Shown here: positions 29,218-38,521 of the stretch, in pieces
Position numbering within the stretch: position 1 is the first letter of the stretch
How the letters are laid out: every line of letters starts with the position of its first letter
NCBI RefSeq assembly: GCF_000155775.1
Contig: NZ_DS989811.1
Location: 63,245 to 127,244, forward strand
Source of the DNA: Glaciecola sp. HTCC2999
GTDB lineage: Bacteria > Pseudomonadota > Gammaproteobacteria > Enterobacterales > Alteromonadaceae
Length of the DNA stretch: 64,000 nucleotides
Direction: 5' to 3'
Translations under genes and position numbers: made by a program
Notes under the pieces: generated by a model
Told to the model about the DNA's origin: nothing
Seen by the model: the letters and a program-made list of their open reading frames with translations, nothing else
The model's database searches: none

Positions 29218-31404
29218 TTAATGTCTGTCGCGGTTATAATACGCTTGGTTAAGATTATGATATAGGGATGGTTCTTGACCAAATCCCGTGGTTAACGAAT
29301 TCGGATTACCTGGTGTCGTTAATACCGTTTCTACGTTGTAACTCCATTGTTCGATCCCTTTTACTTGGAATCCATAATTGGAACGCATCGAACGATTCAA
29401 GTTTAATGGAATTGAGATCCCCAATGATACAAACTCGGTTTCCTCACGGTTACGATCCTCTTTGAAATCAGTACGGCGGTAATTAATATTTATCTGAGTG
29501 TCACCAAACCAATGTGACGATTTCACTTTAAACCCAGTATCACCTTGTAAAAATTCACCAGCTGTCACTTCAATATCCCAGTTTAATGGAGCAAAACGAT
29601 AGCGATACTTGAGTAATCTCGGTTCATATTTGTTCACTTGCGTATAATAAAATATGCGTTTCAGAGTCACCGTTTCAGTTAATTCACCGGCTAATAACGT
29701 AACGCGGTGCGCACCATCATCCGTTTGAAAACGTGTTTCATTAATCATGACATCCGTCATATTAAATGCTTCACCAAATGAAAATTGCGTCGAAATATTA
29801 TATGGTAAAACAAACGCTTGATGGAACAACTTACGGTTGACGCCTTCTGGAATAGAGAAACGATTACTTATATATTGTCCTTCTTCGAAATCATCTGTAT
29901 TAAGTAATGTATCACTCATATAGCGTACATCGATGACGGCCCCAGGCCATAAAGACATCTGGTAGTTTAGACTGGCGAGCAGTTGAAAATCAAACGAACC
30001 ATATTCAGTACCTACTAAGCTGGAAATAGCCGGTGCAACCGTAATCCGCGGGACGAAATAGGCGCTGGATGCATTATTGACAAGCCATTTTTTATCAGAA
30101 AAGTCTAACCAATCTAACAAAATATTATCAGGCGCAGTAGGCACGACATTATCGATTGACAATATTGCTGGCTGAGCATATTCAAGCTCGATATTCTTCA
30201 CCACTAAACCAAAGTTTAACAATTGTAATTGTGTATTCACATGCAAACGTTCTGTGATGAGACGTGACATGACGGCAATGGCTTGGTCTTCATTTCGGTT
30301 ATATAAATTATTCTCAAACTGAATGACCAAACCCGCATTATTATCTGCTAAACGAATGCTGACTGACTCAAATCCATATTCAGTCACATACTCAGCAAAC
30401 GCATCAATATTCTCGCGAGTCACTGTGGATAATGCCAAGGATGCAGGTGCATTGGTAGATTGTCGTAAGACAGAATCGTCAATATTAGTAGCGTGTTCAG
30501 GTGTTGTTACTTTGACAAAGCCATGGTTTGTAACGGTTGATGAATTATTTGACTGTGCGTCATTAAGAGCATCATTCGCCGTTTGTTGAGACGTTTTACG
30601 CCTCGCACCATCACTTAATGGGACATTCATATTAAGACTAAACCATTTATTTTTTTCGTTAAGCTCTGATTCGGTGGAAAAGAGTTGTAAAGCCGCAGAT
30701 ACTTGCCACCCTTCAGGTAACCACTGTTCTGGTGTAATAAATTTAAAACCAGCGTTTAGTGCATGTCCATCGTGCTCTGTGGCAATTTGTAAAAATTCAA
30801 ATGGCTGGTATTCAACCGATGCAATGGCACCGTTCATATAATCACTCACGTAATCTGACGTGGCGACACCGGCACTGACTTTTAATAAGCCAAATTGGTC
30901 TAAATCAAAATCTTTAGATGCTACGGCATAAAAGGCTTGTGAATTAACCGCTGCTCCACCCAGGTCCTGCCCACCAATAGCCACTTTAAACCAATCTTCA
31001 GGGATCAAAGGTAAGGTATATTTGATGGACGCTGACAGATCACGTGGTCCACTACATTCTGGGCGCGTATCAGTATAAAGGTTACAGTGCCATTTTCGTG
31101 TCGCTAAACGGCCAACCAGTTCGAGACCCGGCATTAACCCTACACCAAACTTCATATCGCTTGCGGATATTAGCTCTCTTCTGATGTAAAAATTATCACT
31201 ATAACTAAAGAGACCATCACCATATTTTATCACATCAGCATTTGGTGTATTGAATACACCCGTATAGCCTTGCATAGAGAAAGTATGCATTACGCGTTTA
31301 TTCGTTGGTTCAGCGTTATCAACTACGAAGTCGTCTGACGCATGTATACCCGTTGAGAGCGTACAGGTCGAACCTAGCAGTAACGTTATCAAAGCTTTTT
31401 TCAT
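29218..31404 (-). CDS. YjbH-like outer-membrane exopolysaccharide protein
   Basis: A 728-residue exported protein with signal peptide (about 1-22, ending GIHAS). The segment MQGYTGVFNTPNADVIKYG and the beta-strand-rich remainder resemble YjbH/DUF940 proteins, which sit with exopolysaccharide genes (yjbEFGH) in other bacteria. No yjbE-G partners are visible here, so it is an isolated homologue. Likely outer-membrane beta-barrel; exact role not known. Confidence 0.75.
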   Translation of the reverse strand: MKKALITLLLGSTCTLSTGIHASDDFVVDNAEPTNKRVMHTFSMQGYTGVFNTPNADVIKYGDGLFSYSDNFYIRRELISASDMKFGVGLMPGLELVGRLATRKWHCNLYTDTRPECSGPRDLSASIKYTLPLIPEDWFKVAIGGQDLGGAAVNSQAFYAVASKDFDLDQFGLLKVSAGVATSDYVSDYMNGAIASVEYQPFEFLQIATEHDGHALNAGFKFITPEQWLPEGWQVSAALQLFSTESELNEKNKWFSLNMNVPLSDGARRKTSQQTANDALNDAQSNNSSTVTNHGFVKVTTPEHATNIDDSVLRQSTNAPASLALSTVTRENIDAFAEYVTEYGFESVSIRLADNNAGLVIQFENNLYNRNEDQAIAVMSRLITERLHVNTQLQLLNFGLVVKNIELEYAQPAILSIDNVVPTAPDNILLDWLDFSDKKWLVNNASSAYFVPRITVAPAISSLVGTEYGSFDFQLLASLNYQMSLWPGAVIDVRYMSDTLLNTDDFEEGQYISNRFSIPEGVNRKLFHQAFVLPYNISTQFSFGEAFNMTDVMINETRFQTDDGAHRVTLLAGELTETVTLKRIFYYTQVNKYEPRLLKYRYRFAPLNWDIEVTAGEFLQGDTGFKVKSSHWFGDTQININYRRTDFKEDRNREETEFVSLGISIPLNLNRSMRSNYGFQVKGIEQWSYNVETVLTTPGNPNSLTTGFGQEPSLYHNLNQAYYNRDRH

Positions 31405-31442
31405 CTTAAGACTTCACTTATATTCATCCGTATTTTAAGCCA

Positions 31443-31477
31443 AAAAAAAGCTAAAAGTCAGACTTTTAGCTTTTTTT
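31443..31477 (-). terminator. Terminator downstream of the GGT-tail lipoprotein
   Basis: A long stem (AAAAAAGCTAAAAGT with its complement) around a three-base loop with A and T runs on either side. It lies about 25 bases after the stop of the minus-strand lipoprotein gene. Confidence 0.85.
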
Positions 31478-31500
31478 AAGAAGTATCAATGGATAGTTAA

Positions 31501-32556
31501 TTAACCACCTGTACCGCCAGTACCACCAGTACCACCAGTACCGCCTGTAGCACCAGTGATATCTACACCGTTGAAAATATCTTCGATGTCACTAGGGTTA
31601 ACTTGGTCAGCAATTGGGTTAAGAGTTACTGTAGTACCGGTATCTTGACCAATTTCAGAAGCGATGTCTTGTACTAATGTATTAACTTGTGCTTGGATTG
31701 TATTGATTGAAGCAACAGCGGCTGCTTGCTCTGCACCCAAGTCAGCTTCAGGGTCAGCAATTAATGCTGCAGTGATATCATCAACAGCATCCACGTAATT
31801 TGCAATCGCACCACCAAGAGTCTCACCGTCAGCAACAGTTAAACCAGATAAAGAAGCATTGATTAAGTTTAGTGTTGCACTTAATGCGTCCGTAGATACT
31901 GCAGCAGAATCAGACGCATCAACAATCGCTACGTCAAATAAATTAGTCTCACCGGCGTCGACACCTAAAATAGCCGCAACAATTTTAGATGCAGCTTTTT
32001 GCGCTTCAGCAAGGCTCGTAGGGTTTGATAAATCGTTAGCAGTGCTTGCACGAGCTGCAGATACTAGTGCGTCTGTCGCTAATGATGTTAATGCATTGGC
32101 GTTAGCAGAAGCAATAGTACCAGTACCAGTAGAGTTAGTAATCGTACTAAGTGATAAGCCAGTTAATGACGCTGCTGGAATCGCTTCTCCACGAGCAACA
32201 TCACCACATGCTGCCGCATCACAAATCATAGTTGTATCATCATCCGCAGAAATACGTACGAAGAAAGAACCAACAATAGCAGCACCAGAAGTATCAGTTA
32301 TAGTTAACGTGTAATCACCATTAGCGTCTGTTTGCGTAGTTGCAAGTACATTTGCGAAGTCTAAGTCAGCAGCAGCAAAGGCTTCAACGGTTGCATTTGC
32401 TAATGTACCTTTTACGACTTCACCAGAAATGGCTAGAGTTGAAGGCGTAGGGATAACAGGCGTTGATACAAACTCTGCTTTATCACTTCCGCTAAAACAG
32501 CCGGTTAATGACAGAGCAATGACACTTAGGGGTAACACTTTCAGCATAGTTCTCAT
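31501..32556 (-). CDS. Lipoprotein with CarboxypepD-like domain and GGT-repeat C-terminus
   Basis: A 351-residue predicted lipoprotein (lipobox LTGC at about residue 20). Residues about 42-130 (ISGEVVKGTLANATVEAF...) look like a carboxypeptidase-regulatory-like beta-sandwich. The middle is Ala/Ser/Asp-rich and helical with low complexity. The last residues are an uninterrupted run of Gly-Gly-Thr units ending GG, encoded by imperfect 9-base repeats. AAAAGGAAA precedes ATG 32556. The very acidic, low-complexity composition suggests a surface protein. Function unknown. Confidence 0.65.
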   Translation of the reverse strand: MRTMLKVLPLSVIALSLTGCFSGSDKAEFVSTPVIPTPSTLAISGEVVKGTLANATVEAFAAADLDFANVLATTQTDANGDYTLTITDTSGAAIVGSFFVRISADDDTTMICDAAACGDVARGEAIPAASLTGLSLSTITNSTGTGTIASANANALTSLATDALVSAARASTANDLSNPTSLAEAQKAASKIVAAILGVDAGETNLFDVAIVDASDSAAVSTDALSATLNLINASLSGLTVADGETLGGAIANYVDAVDDITAALIADPEADLGAEQAAAVASINTIQAQVNTLVQDIASEIGQDTGTTVTLNPIADQVNPSDIEDIFNGVDITGATGGTGGTGGTGGTGG

Positions 32557-32788
32557 GGAATTTCCTTTTAATTTATCAAAGGTCCCTCTTTATTCAAGAT
32601 GACTTTGAAGTTAATTCGAGATTTAATAGATTAAATTGTAACACTCAAATATTTAGGTGACAATTGTGGTTTTATTTTATTTGCCATTTTGGGCAATTAA
32701 AAATATATAAGTAATACTTGGTTAATATTAAAGCATATTTTTTCGAAAAAGAAAGTAAGAATATTTCTTAGTCATCAAACTTTAATAT

Positions 32789-34057
32789 TTAATCTGCTAA
32801 GCGGTACTTAGGTCTCTCATCAACAGGCAAGTGTATCAGCGCTGAGAATGCACCGACACCAATCCCAATCCACCACACCATCGTGTAATCGCCATAATAA
32901 TCATACAAACTACCTCCTAACCAAACGCCAAGAAATCCACCTAGTTGATGGGAAAAAAAGACCAGTCCATAAAGTGTCCCCATATATTTAAGCCCGTAAA
33001 TATGTCCAATCAAGCCAGCCGTTAGCGGGACGGTCGCTAGCCATAAGGCTCCCATGATAATAGAGAACAACACCACAGATTCAGGCGTTATTGGGTTGAT
33101 AATGAAAATGATTGATATCAATGTCCGTAATGTATAGATACCTGCCAGTAGGTATTTGCGTGAATAGCGATTACCCAGCCAGCCTGCGTAAATTGTGCCA
33201 CCGACATTAGCTAAACCAATTAATGCAATGGACATGGCGCCAAGTCCGGATGTAGTTGTCACGCCTAAGCTTTGGATCAAGCTTGCTGGGCTAATGGCTG
33301 AGCACATTTCAGTAATGAGTGCGGGAAAATGTGCAGTAATAAACGCTAACTGATATCCACATGAGAAAAATCCGACAAATAAAAAGATGAAAGTGGGGTC
33401 TTTCACACTCCGTTGTACAACAACAGACAATGATTCTTCCGTCACGTTATGGCATTCGTTTGGTGTTATTTTTGTTGCAGGAGCCTTCAAAAAGCTAACA
33501 GCAAAAATGGATAAACAAATTATCCCTGCAAATATAAGAAACACATCCTGCCATACAAATGCTTGTAACAAACCTTGTGCCACGGGAGGACCGATGATCT
33601 GTCCAATCGAACCTGCAGCAGTGGTGATACCTAATGCTAATGAACGGTGTTGATCAGAAGTTGCTCGCCCCACAATCGCTAAAATTAGCCCAAACCCGGT
33701 CCCCGCAATCCCAAATCCCACTAGCATTTCTAATATTTGATGTTGCCCTGGCGTAATAGCAAAAGCAGATAAGCATAACCCTAGTGCATAACAGCCAATG
33801 CCGATTATAATTGCTTTACGATCACCGTACTTTTCGGCGAAAGCCCCAAATATCGGCTGACCAATGCCCCAAAACAAATTTTGTAGAGCTATCGCTAATG
33901 AAAATTCGCTGCGTAACCAATTAAATTCTGTAGCAATGGGGATCTGAAATAGGCCAAATGAAGCACGGATGGCGAAACTCAGCATAATGATGACGCAGCC
34001 AGCGATTAAGATCGGATGAATTAATGTTGTATATTGTTGCGGTGGTGTTTGCTGCAT
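32789..34057 (-). CDS. Major facilitator superfamily transporter
   Basis: A 422-residue protein with about 12 hydrophobic helices. The first-half signature FGAFAEKYGDRKAI is the loop 2-3 MFS motif; the equivalent in the second half is YAGWLGNRYSRKYL. Overall it looks like the OFA/MCT-type branch (monocarboxylate or oxalate-formate antiporters), but the substrate cannot be assigned. Monocistronic; divergent from the glycerol-phosphate pair with a 199-base gap. Confidence 0.82.
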   Translation of the reverse strand: MQQTPPQQYTTLIHPILIAGCVIIMLSFAIRASFGLFQIPIATEFNWLRSEFSLAIALQNLFWGIGQPIFGAFAEKYGDRKAIIIGIGCYALGLCLSAFAITPGQHQILEMLVGFGIAGTGFGLILAIVGRATSDQHRSLALGITTAAGSIGQIIGPPVAQGLLQAFVWQDVFLIFAGIICLSIFAVSFLKAPATKITPNECHNVTEESLSVVVQRSVKDPTFIFLFVGFFSCGYQLAFITAHFPALITEMCSAISPASLIQSLGVTTTSGLGAMSIALIGLANVGGTIYAGWLGNRYSRKYLLAGIYTLRTLISIIFIINPITPESVVLFSIIMGALWLATVPLTAGLIGHIYGLKYMGTLYGLVFFSHQLGGFLGVWLGGSLYDYYGDYTMVWWIGIGVGAFSALIHLPVDERPKYRLAD

Positions 34058-34256
34058 AGGATGATAATTTAATGGTATTAATAAAGTGATTATACCTAAC
34101 TCCTTATTAGTTAATAGTGAGTTTTACCATCATTAAAAAAGTGTCTTGAGTACGAGTGAATCTCTGAAATATTGCATTTTTATGACATCATTATATACTT
34201 TGATTGGTCATACACCTTTCTTATTGTATTAATCTCAAGCCTAAATAGGTATTCAT

Positions 34257-34652
34257 TTGCGCAAAATCATTACATTTGGGACATTTGATGTTCTGCATAT
34301 CGGTCATATCCGCATTTTAAAACGCGCACGCGAACATGGGGATCACTTAATAGTTGGCTTGTCTTCTGATGAATTGAACTTTAATAAAAAAGGTCGTAAT
34401 CCTATCTATTCGTTCCAAAGTCGAGAGGAATTACTCTCTTCGATGCGTTTTGTTGATGAGGTCTTTAAAGAAGAATCATTGGAGCAAAAACGAGAGTATA
34501 TTCTTAAGTACAATGCTGATGTGCTTGTTATGGGAGATGATTGGGCTGGAAAATTTGATGAATTCAAGGATGTGTGTGAAGTCATTTATTTACCACGTAC
34601 GCCTTCTATTTCAACGACAGAAATTATTGAAATTATTAAGGAAACCTCATAA
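34257..34652 (+). CDS. Glycerol-3-phosphate cytidylyltransferase (TagD-like)
   Basis: A 131-residue nucleotidyltransferase that makes CDP-glycerol from CTP and glycerol-3-phosphate. The HxGH motif appears as HIGH at about residues 14-17 in FGTFDVLHIGHIRIL, and the RTPSISTTEII signature is near the C-terminus. Start is TTG 34257, needed to keep the conserved MRKIITFGTFD. The next gene begins directly after the stop. The pair implies transfer of glycerol phosphate onto a surface polymer. Confidence 0.88.
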   Translation: MRKIITFGTFDVLHIGHIRILKRAREHGDHLIVGLSSDELNFNKKGRNPIYSFQSREELLSSMRFVDEVFKEESLEQKREYILKYNADVLVMGDDWAGKFDEFKDVCEVIYLPRTPSISTTEIIEIIKETS

Positions 34653-35675
34653 ATGAGATTTCTTTTATATCTATCACAAAACTACTCGTTTGAAATCATG
34701 CGCCCATTAGCAAAAGTCATGCTTGAAAATGGCCATGCAGTGAAGTGGTTTGTTGATGGAAAAAAAGTTAACCAAGCTTTATTCCTCGACGATGAGGTCG
34801 TATTAGATTCAGTGAAAGCGACCATTGCCTACCAGCCTGATGCAGTGTTTTTACCAGGAAATGTCGTACCTTCATTTATTCCTGGTTTAAAAGTGCAGTT
34901 ATTTCATGGCTTTGAATGGAAAAAGAAAGGACACTTTCGGATCCGTGAATGTTTTGATTTGTACTGTACTCAAGGGCCATTTTTCACGGATAAATTCTTA
35001 GAATTACGAGAACTACATCCGCATTTTTCGGTAGTAGAAACCGGCTGGACGAAACTTGATGCTTTATTCCAAATGCCTAGGGTCAACCGCGCGAGTGATG
35101 AACCCGCTCACATACTCTATGCACCAACATTCTCACCAAGTTTTGGTTCAGCAACGGCTTTACTATCTCAGATAGTGACGTTGAGCTATGAACAGGACTG
35201 GGTATGGAATATTAAATTTCATCCTAAAATGGATCCCGACGTCATTGCTCAATACGAAGCTATGCAACATGATAAACTCATCGTGGTAAAAGAAGCGTCT
35301 ATTTTGCCATTATTAAATAGTTGTGATGTTATGGTCTCAGATACCTCTTCAGCGATTACGGAGTTTTTATTACTCAACAAACCCGTGGTCACATTCAACA
35401 ATGCACAGCCAGAAGATGTCTTAATTAACATCACTGAACCAGATGATTTAGCCGGTGCTCTCCAAAAAGCGTTGAGTGGTGATACCCAACTTAACGATGC
35501 TATCAATACTTATCGTCATATGATGCATCCTTATACTGATGGTCAAGCTGCGCAGCGAGTGCTTGATGCTACGCTTGCCGAAATCAAAGCGTTTCCACGT
35601 GCCGAAAATGTTGCTAAACCACGTAATTGGTTGAGGAACTTGAAATTAAGAAAACGTCTTAATTATTGGTTTTAA
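34653..35675 (+). CDS. CDP-glycerol glycerophosphotransferase family protein
   Basis: A 340-residue glycosyltransferase-like protein related to TagB/TagF. Landmarks are VQLFHGFEWKKKG near 89-101, ILYAPTFSPSFG near 153-164, IKFHPKMDP near 189 and VSDTSSAITEF near 228-238. It has no membrane segments of its own and probably acts at the inner face of the inner membrane, adding glycerol phosphate to LPS, capsule or another glycan. Its ATG immediately follows the cytidylyltransferase stop, so the two form one transcription unit. Confidence 0.83.
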   Translation: MRFLLYLSQNYSFEIMRPLAKVMLENGHAVKWFVDGKKVNQALFLDDEVVLDSVKATIAYQPDAVFLPGNVVPSFIPGLKVQLFHGFEWKKKGHFRIRECFDLYCTQGPFFTDKFLELRELHPHFSVVETGWTKLDALFQMPRVNRASDEPAHILYAPTFSPSFGSATALLSQIVTLSYEQDWVWNIKFHPKMDPDVIAQYEAMQHDKLIVVKEASILPLLNSCDVMVSDTSSAITEFLLLNKPVVTFNNAQPEDVLINITEPDDLAGALQKALSGDTQLNDAINTYRHMMHPYTDGQAAQRVLDATLAEIKAFPRAENVAKPRNWLRNLKLRKRLNYWF

Positions 35676-35841
35676 ATGGATAAAAAATAAGTGTCATTTT
35701 GTATTTTTACAGACACAACCTTGTTGCATGTCCTTTATTAAACTCGGATAATAGTGAATTATTTGTTCACTTATGAATATCTCGGTGAGCAAAAACGGAA
35801 CAAGTGACACAATAAATTAACCGTAGGACAAGGAACTAGGT

Positions 35842-36789
35842 ATGACCATAAAAACTGCTGTATTTGGTGAAGCATTATTTGATTTGATTGAACAAAGCGA
35901 CGATCAACTCTCTGCGCATATCGGTGGTTCACCGTTTAATGTGGCGCGTAGCTTCGCCAAGCAAGGATTGGATACTCATTACCTATCACCATTGGCGACC
36001 GATAGATATGGTGAGCGTTTATTCGAATATGCTGTATCCGAGGGTATTCAGCTTCCTGCCGATAACCGTTCATTTTTACCCACTTCTTTGGCGTTGGTGT
36101 ATACCGATGCTGATGGTCAGCCAGACTACCGCTTATATCGTCAATCAATTGCTGATTTAGATATTGATGCACAGCAACTCATCGATCTTATTCCTGAAGA
36201 TTTAGCGTTATTTCATACAGGCTCATTAGCCTTAGTACCTAGCATGGTCGATGTGTTAGTCCCGTGTTTTATCGAATTGAAAAAACGTAATGTTCTGATT
36301 AGTCTCGATATCAATATGCGTAAAGGGGTAGAGCGTGATAATGAAAAGTATATTGCAGCAGTTTTATCGTTAGTGCCCTTTGCTGATATCGTAAAGGTCA
36401 GTGACGAAGATTTATTGTTACTCGGTATTGATACTGCGCCATTAGAAGGTGCACAACAAATCCTTACTCAGCTTAATAATGGGATAGTGTTATTGACCGA
36501 AGGAGCAAATGGCGCGACATTATTAACGTCGACGCAATCAATTGCTCGACCTGTTTATACGCCAACAGTATTTACTGATGCAGTGGGTGCTGGGGATACG
36601 TTCTTTTCTGCGTTTTTAGCGCAGTTATTGCGTGGTCAACAGGAAGCCTCTGATGATAATTCATGGTCAGAAGAAGCCCTTATTAAAGCGCTTCACTTTG
36701 GTTTAATGGCAGCGACCTTGAATGTCGAACAGCAAGGGTGTCAGCCCCCTTCACAGGAAGACGTCATCGCTGCGTTAAAAACGCGTTAG
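35842..36789 (+). CDS. Fructokinase / PfkB-family sugar kinase
   Basis: A 315-residue ribokinase-fold kinase. The N-terminal GGSPFNVARSFAKQG and the C-terminal active-site motif DAVGAGDTFFSAF (catalytic Asp) are typical of fructokinase-like PfkB enzymes. It probably phosphorylates fructose; the convergent sugar transporter at 36900 supports sugar use. Upstream a dyad AGTGAA/TTCACT (35753-35771) could be an operator. Confidence 0.82.
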   Translation: MTIKTAVFGEALFDLIEQSDDQLSAHIGGSPFNVARSFAKQGLDTHYLSPLATDRYGERLFEYAVSEGIQLPADNRSFLPTSLALVYTDADGQPDYRLYRQSIADLDIDAQQLIDLIPEDLALFHTGSLALVPSMVDVLVPCFIELKKRNVLISLDINMRKGVERDNEKYIAAVLSLVPFADIVKVSDEDLLLLGIDTAPLEGAQQILTQLNNGIVLLTEGANGATLLTSTQSIARPVYTPTVFTDAVGAGDTFFSAFLAQLLRGQQEASDDNSWSEEALIKALHFGLMAATLNVEQQGCQPPSQEDVIAALKTR

Positions 36790-36824
36790 TCTTTTACCTT
36801 CCTTACCAGTACTATTTTGAAATA

Positions 36825-36856
36825 GCGCGAAACTTTATTGGATTCGCGCCTTTATT
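36825..36856 (+). terminator. Terminator after the sugar kinase
   Basis: Stem GCGCGAA / TTCGCGC with an 11-base loop, followed by a T-rich tail. Confidence 0.7.
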
Positions 36857-36882
36857 ATTTGTGAGAGAGCGTCTATGTATGT

Positions 36883-36902
36883 TAACGCCTTTATTGGCGT
36901 TA
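36883..36902 (-). terminator. Hairpin at the end of the sugar transporter gene
   Basis: TAACGCC / GGCGTTA with a six-base loop, overlapping the transporter stop codon. It could end the minus-strand transcript. Confidence 0.5.
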
Positions 36903-38330
36903 CATTTGTTCTAAGCTCGCTCCGCGCGTTTCTTTGACATATTTAACGACAAAGAACACACTGATGAGCGCCGACAAAGCATATAAGCCATAAGCACCCG
37001 ACAGTCCAATACTGCCTAGTAGGATTGGGAATGTCATGGTGATGGTGAAGTTTGCAATCCACTGCGCGCTTGCTGCTACGGCGAGTGCCGCACCACGAAT
37101 GCGGTTATTAAACATCTCGCCTAATAGAACCCATACAACGGGGCCCCAGCTTGCGCCAAAGCACACGACAAAAAAATTCGCCATCACTAGTGCCAATGTT
37201 CCCATAGAGTCTGTGAGTGCTAACTGACCAGCTTCATCTAGCCCCGCGGTACCGAAAATATAAGTCAAACTACCTAAGCTGACAAACATGCCGATGCTAC
37301 CAAATAGCAGCAGTGGCTTTCGACCAATTTTATCGACCAATGCGATCGCGATAAATGTTGATATAATATTGGTCGTGCCGGCAAGTACATTGATAAAGAG
37401 CGATTGGGATTCATCAAAACCTGCGGCTTGCCATAACTGTGCGCCATAATAAAAAACGACATTGATCCCAACAAATTGTTGGAACACAGATAGGGTGATC
37501 CCCACCCAAATAATGGGATGGATTTTTTTACTACCATCAATAAACAGATCACTCAGGCTAGGTTTCTTTTCTCCTTTGAGAGAGTCTTGGACGGCTTTAA
37601 TTTGTATGGCTTCGGTGCCTTTAGTGATGCGTTTGAAGATGGCTTCAGCCAGATGGGGTTTACATTGAGCCACCAAATAACGCGGTGATTCAGGGATAAA
37701 TAACACGCCGACGAAAAATAGCGTTGCGGGGATAAGCTCTACCCAAAACATCCAGCGCCACGCTGCTATCTCCAGAAGAAACTGTGCTTCTGCTCCACCA
37801 GATACCGATGCAATCACATAGTTACTTAAAAATGCGGCAAATAAACCTAATACAATGGCCAGCTGTTGTAGTGTGGCTAATCTTCCACGGATGGCTGCAG
37901 GGGCGACTTCTGCAATATAAGCTGGCGCTAAGACGGATGCTGCGCCGATGCCTAATCCTCCAATAAGTCGATAAAAGATAAATTCAGCAGAAGAGTCGGC
38001 AATACCTGAACCATAAGCGCTAATAGCGAAAATTAATGCGGTGATAATCATGATGGGTTTACGACCAGCACGGTCAGCAATCGGACCTGCAGCTAATGCA
38101 CCGACTGCGCAACCTAATAACACTGATGCCACATTAAAGCCGGTGCCAATATCATCGGCATTAAAAGCATTACTCAGTGCACTAACTGTGCCGTTGATGA
38201 CTCCCGAGTCAAAGCCAAACAAGAACCCACCAATAGCTGCCACGGCAGAGATAAAGAAGACATAGAGCACAGACGTATTCTCTTGAGCTGGTGGTTGAGG
38301 AGGGGTTAATGGTGAAGTCATGAGTATCAT
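36900..38330 (-). CDS. Sugar porter family MFS transporter
   Basis: A 476-residue 12-helix sugar:H+ symporter. Diagnostic motifs are DRAGRKPIM and DKIGRKPLL (loops 2-3 and 8-9), PESPRYL after helix 6, and KETRGASLEQM near the C-terminus. It is convergent with the sugar kinase, suggesting uptake of the same or a related sugar. ATG 38321 is an alternative start with better spacing to an AAGG sequence. A perfect 14-bp palindrome (TATAGTTAACTATA, 38405-38418) lies in its upstream region. Confidence 0.88.
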   Translation of the reverse strand: MILMTSPLTPPQPPAQENTSVLYVFFISAVAAIGGFLFGFDSGVINGTVSALSNAFNADDIGTGFNVASVLLGCAVGALAAGPIADRAGRKPIMIITALIFAISAYGSGIADSSAEFIFYRLIGGLGIGAASVLAPAYIAEVAPAAIRGRLATLQQLAIVLGLFAAFLSNYVIASVSGGAEAQFLLEIAAWRWMFWVELIPATLFFVGVLFIPESPRYLVAQCKPHLAEAIFKRITKGTEAIQIKAVQDSLKGEKKPSLSDLFIDGSKKIHPIIWVGITLSVFQQFVGINVVFYYGAQLWQAAGFDESQSLFINVLAGTTNIISTFIAIALVDKIGRKPLLLFGSIGMFVSLGSLTYIFGTAGLDEAGQLALTDSMGTLALVMANFFVVCFGASWGPVVWVLLGEMFNNRIRGAALAVAASAQWIANFTITMTFPILLGSIGLSGAYGLYALSALISVFFVVKYVKETRGASLEQM

Positions 38331-38521
38331 TACCTTATTATTTTATTTTCACATTCTATCGTAAATATTATCCATTGCGGGGAAATTTTTATACGTTGAG
38401 GGACTATAGTTAACTATATTGGTATTCAACGCTCATCATCTATAATGACCTTAACAGCTAGCTTCACAGTATAATGTTTATCAAAACCAATTAATGTCAT
38501 TATAAAAAAGGAAGTTGTTTT

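Noticed and set aside
38405-38418. 14-bp palindrome TATAGTTAACTATA as a specific operator
   Set aside because: It is AT-rich and may simply be promoter sequence; one copy with no known regulator is not enough.
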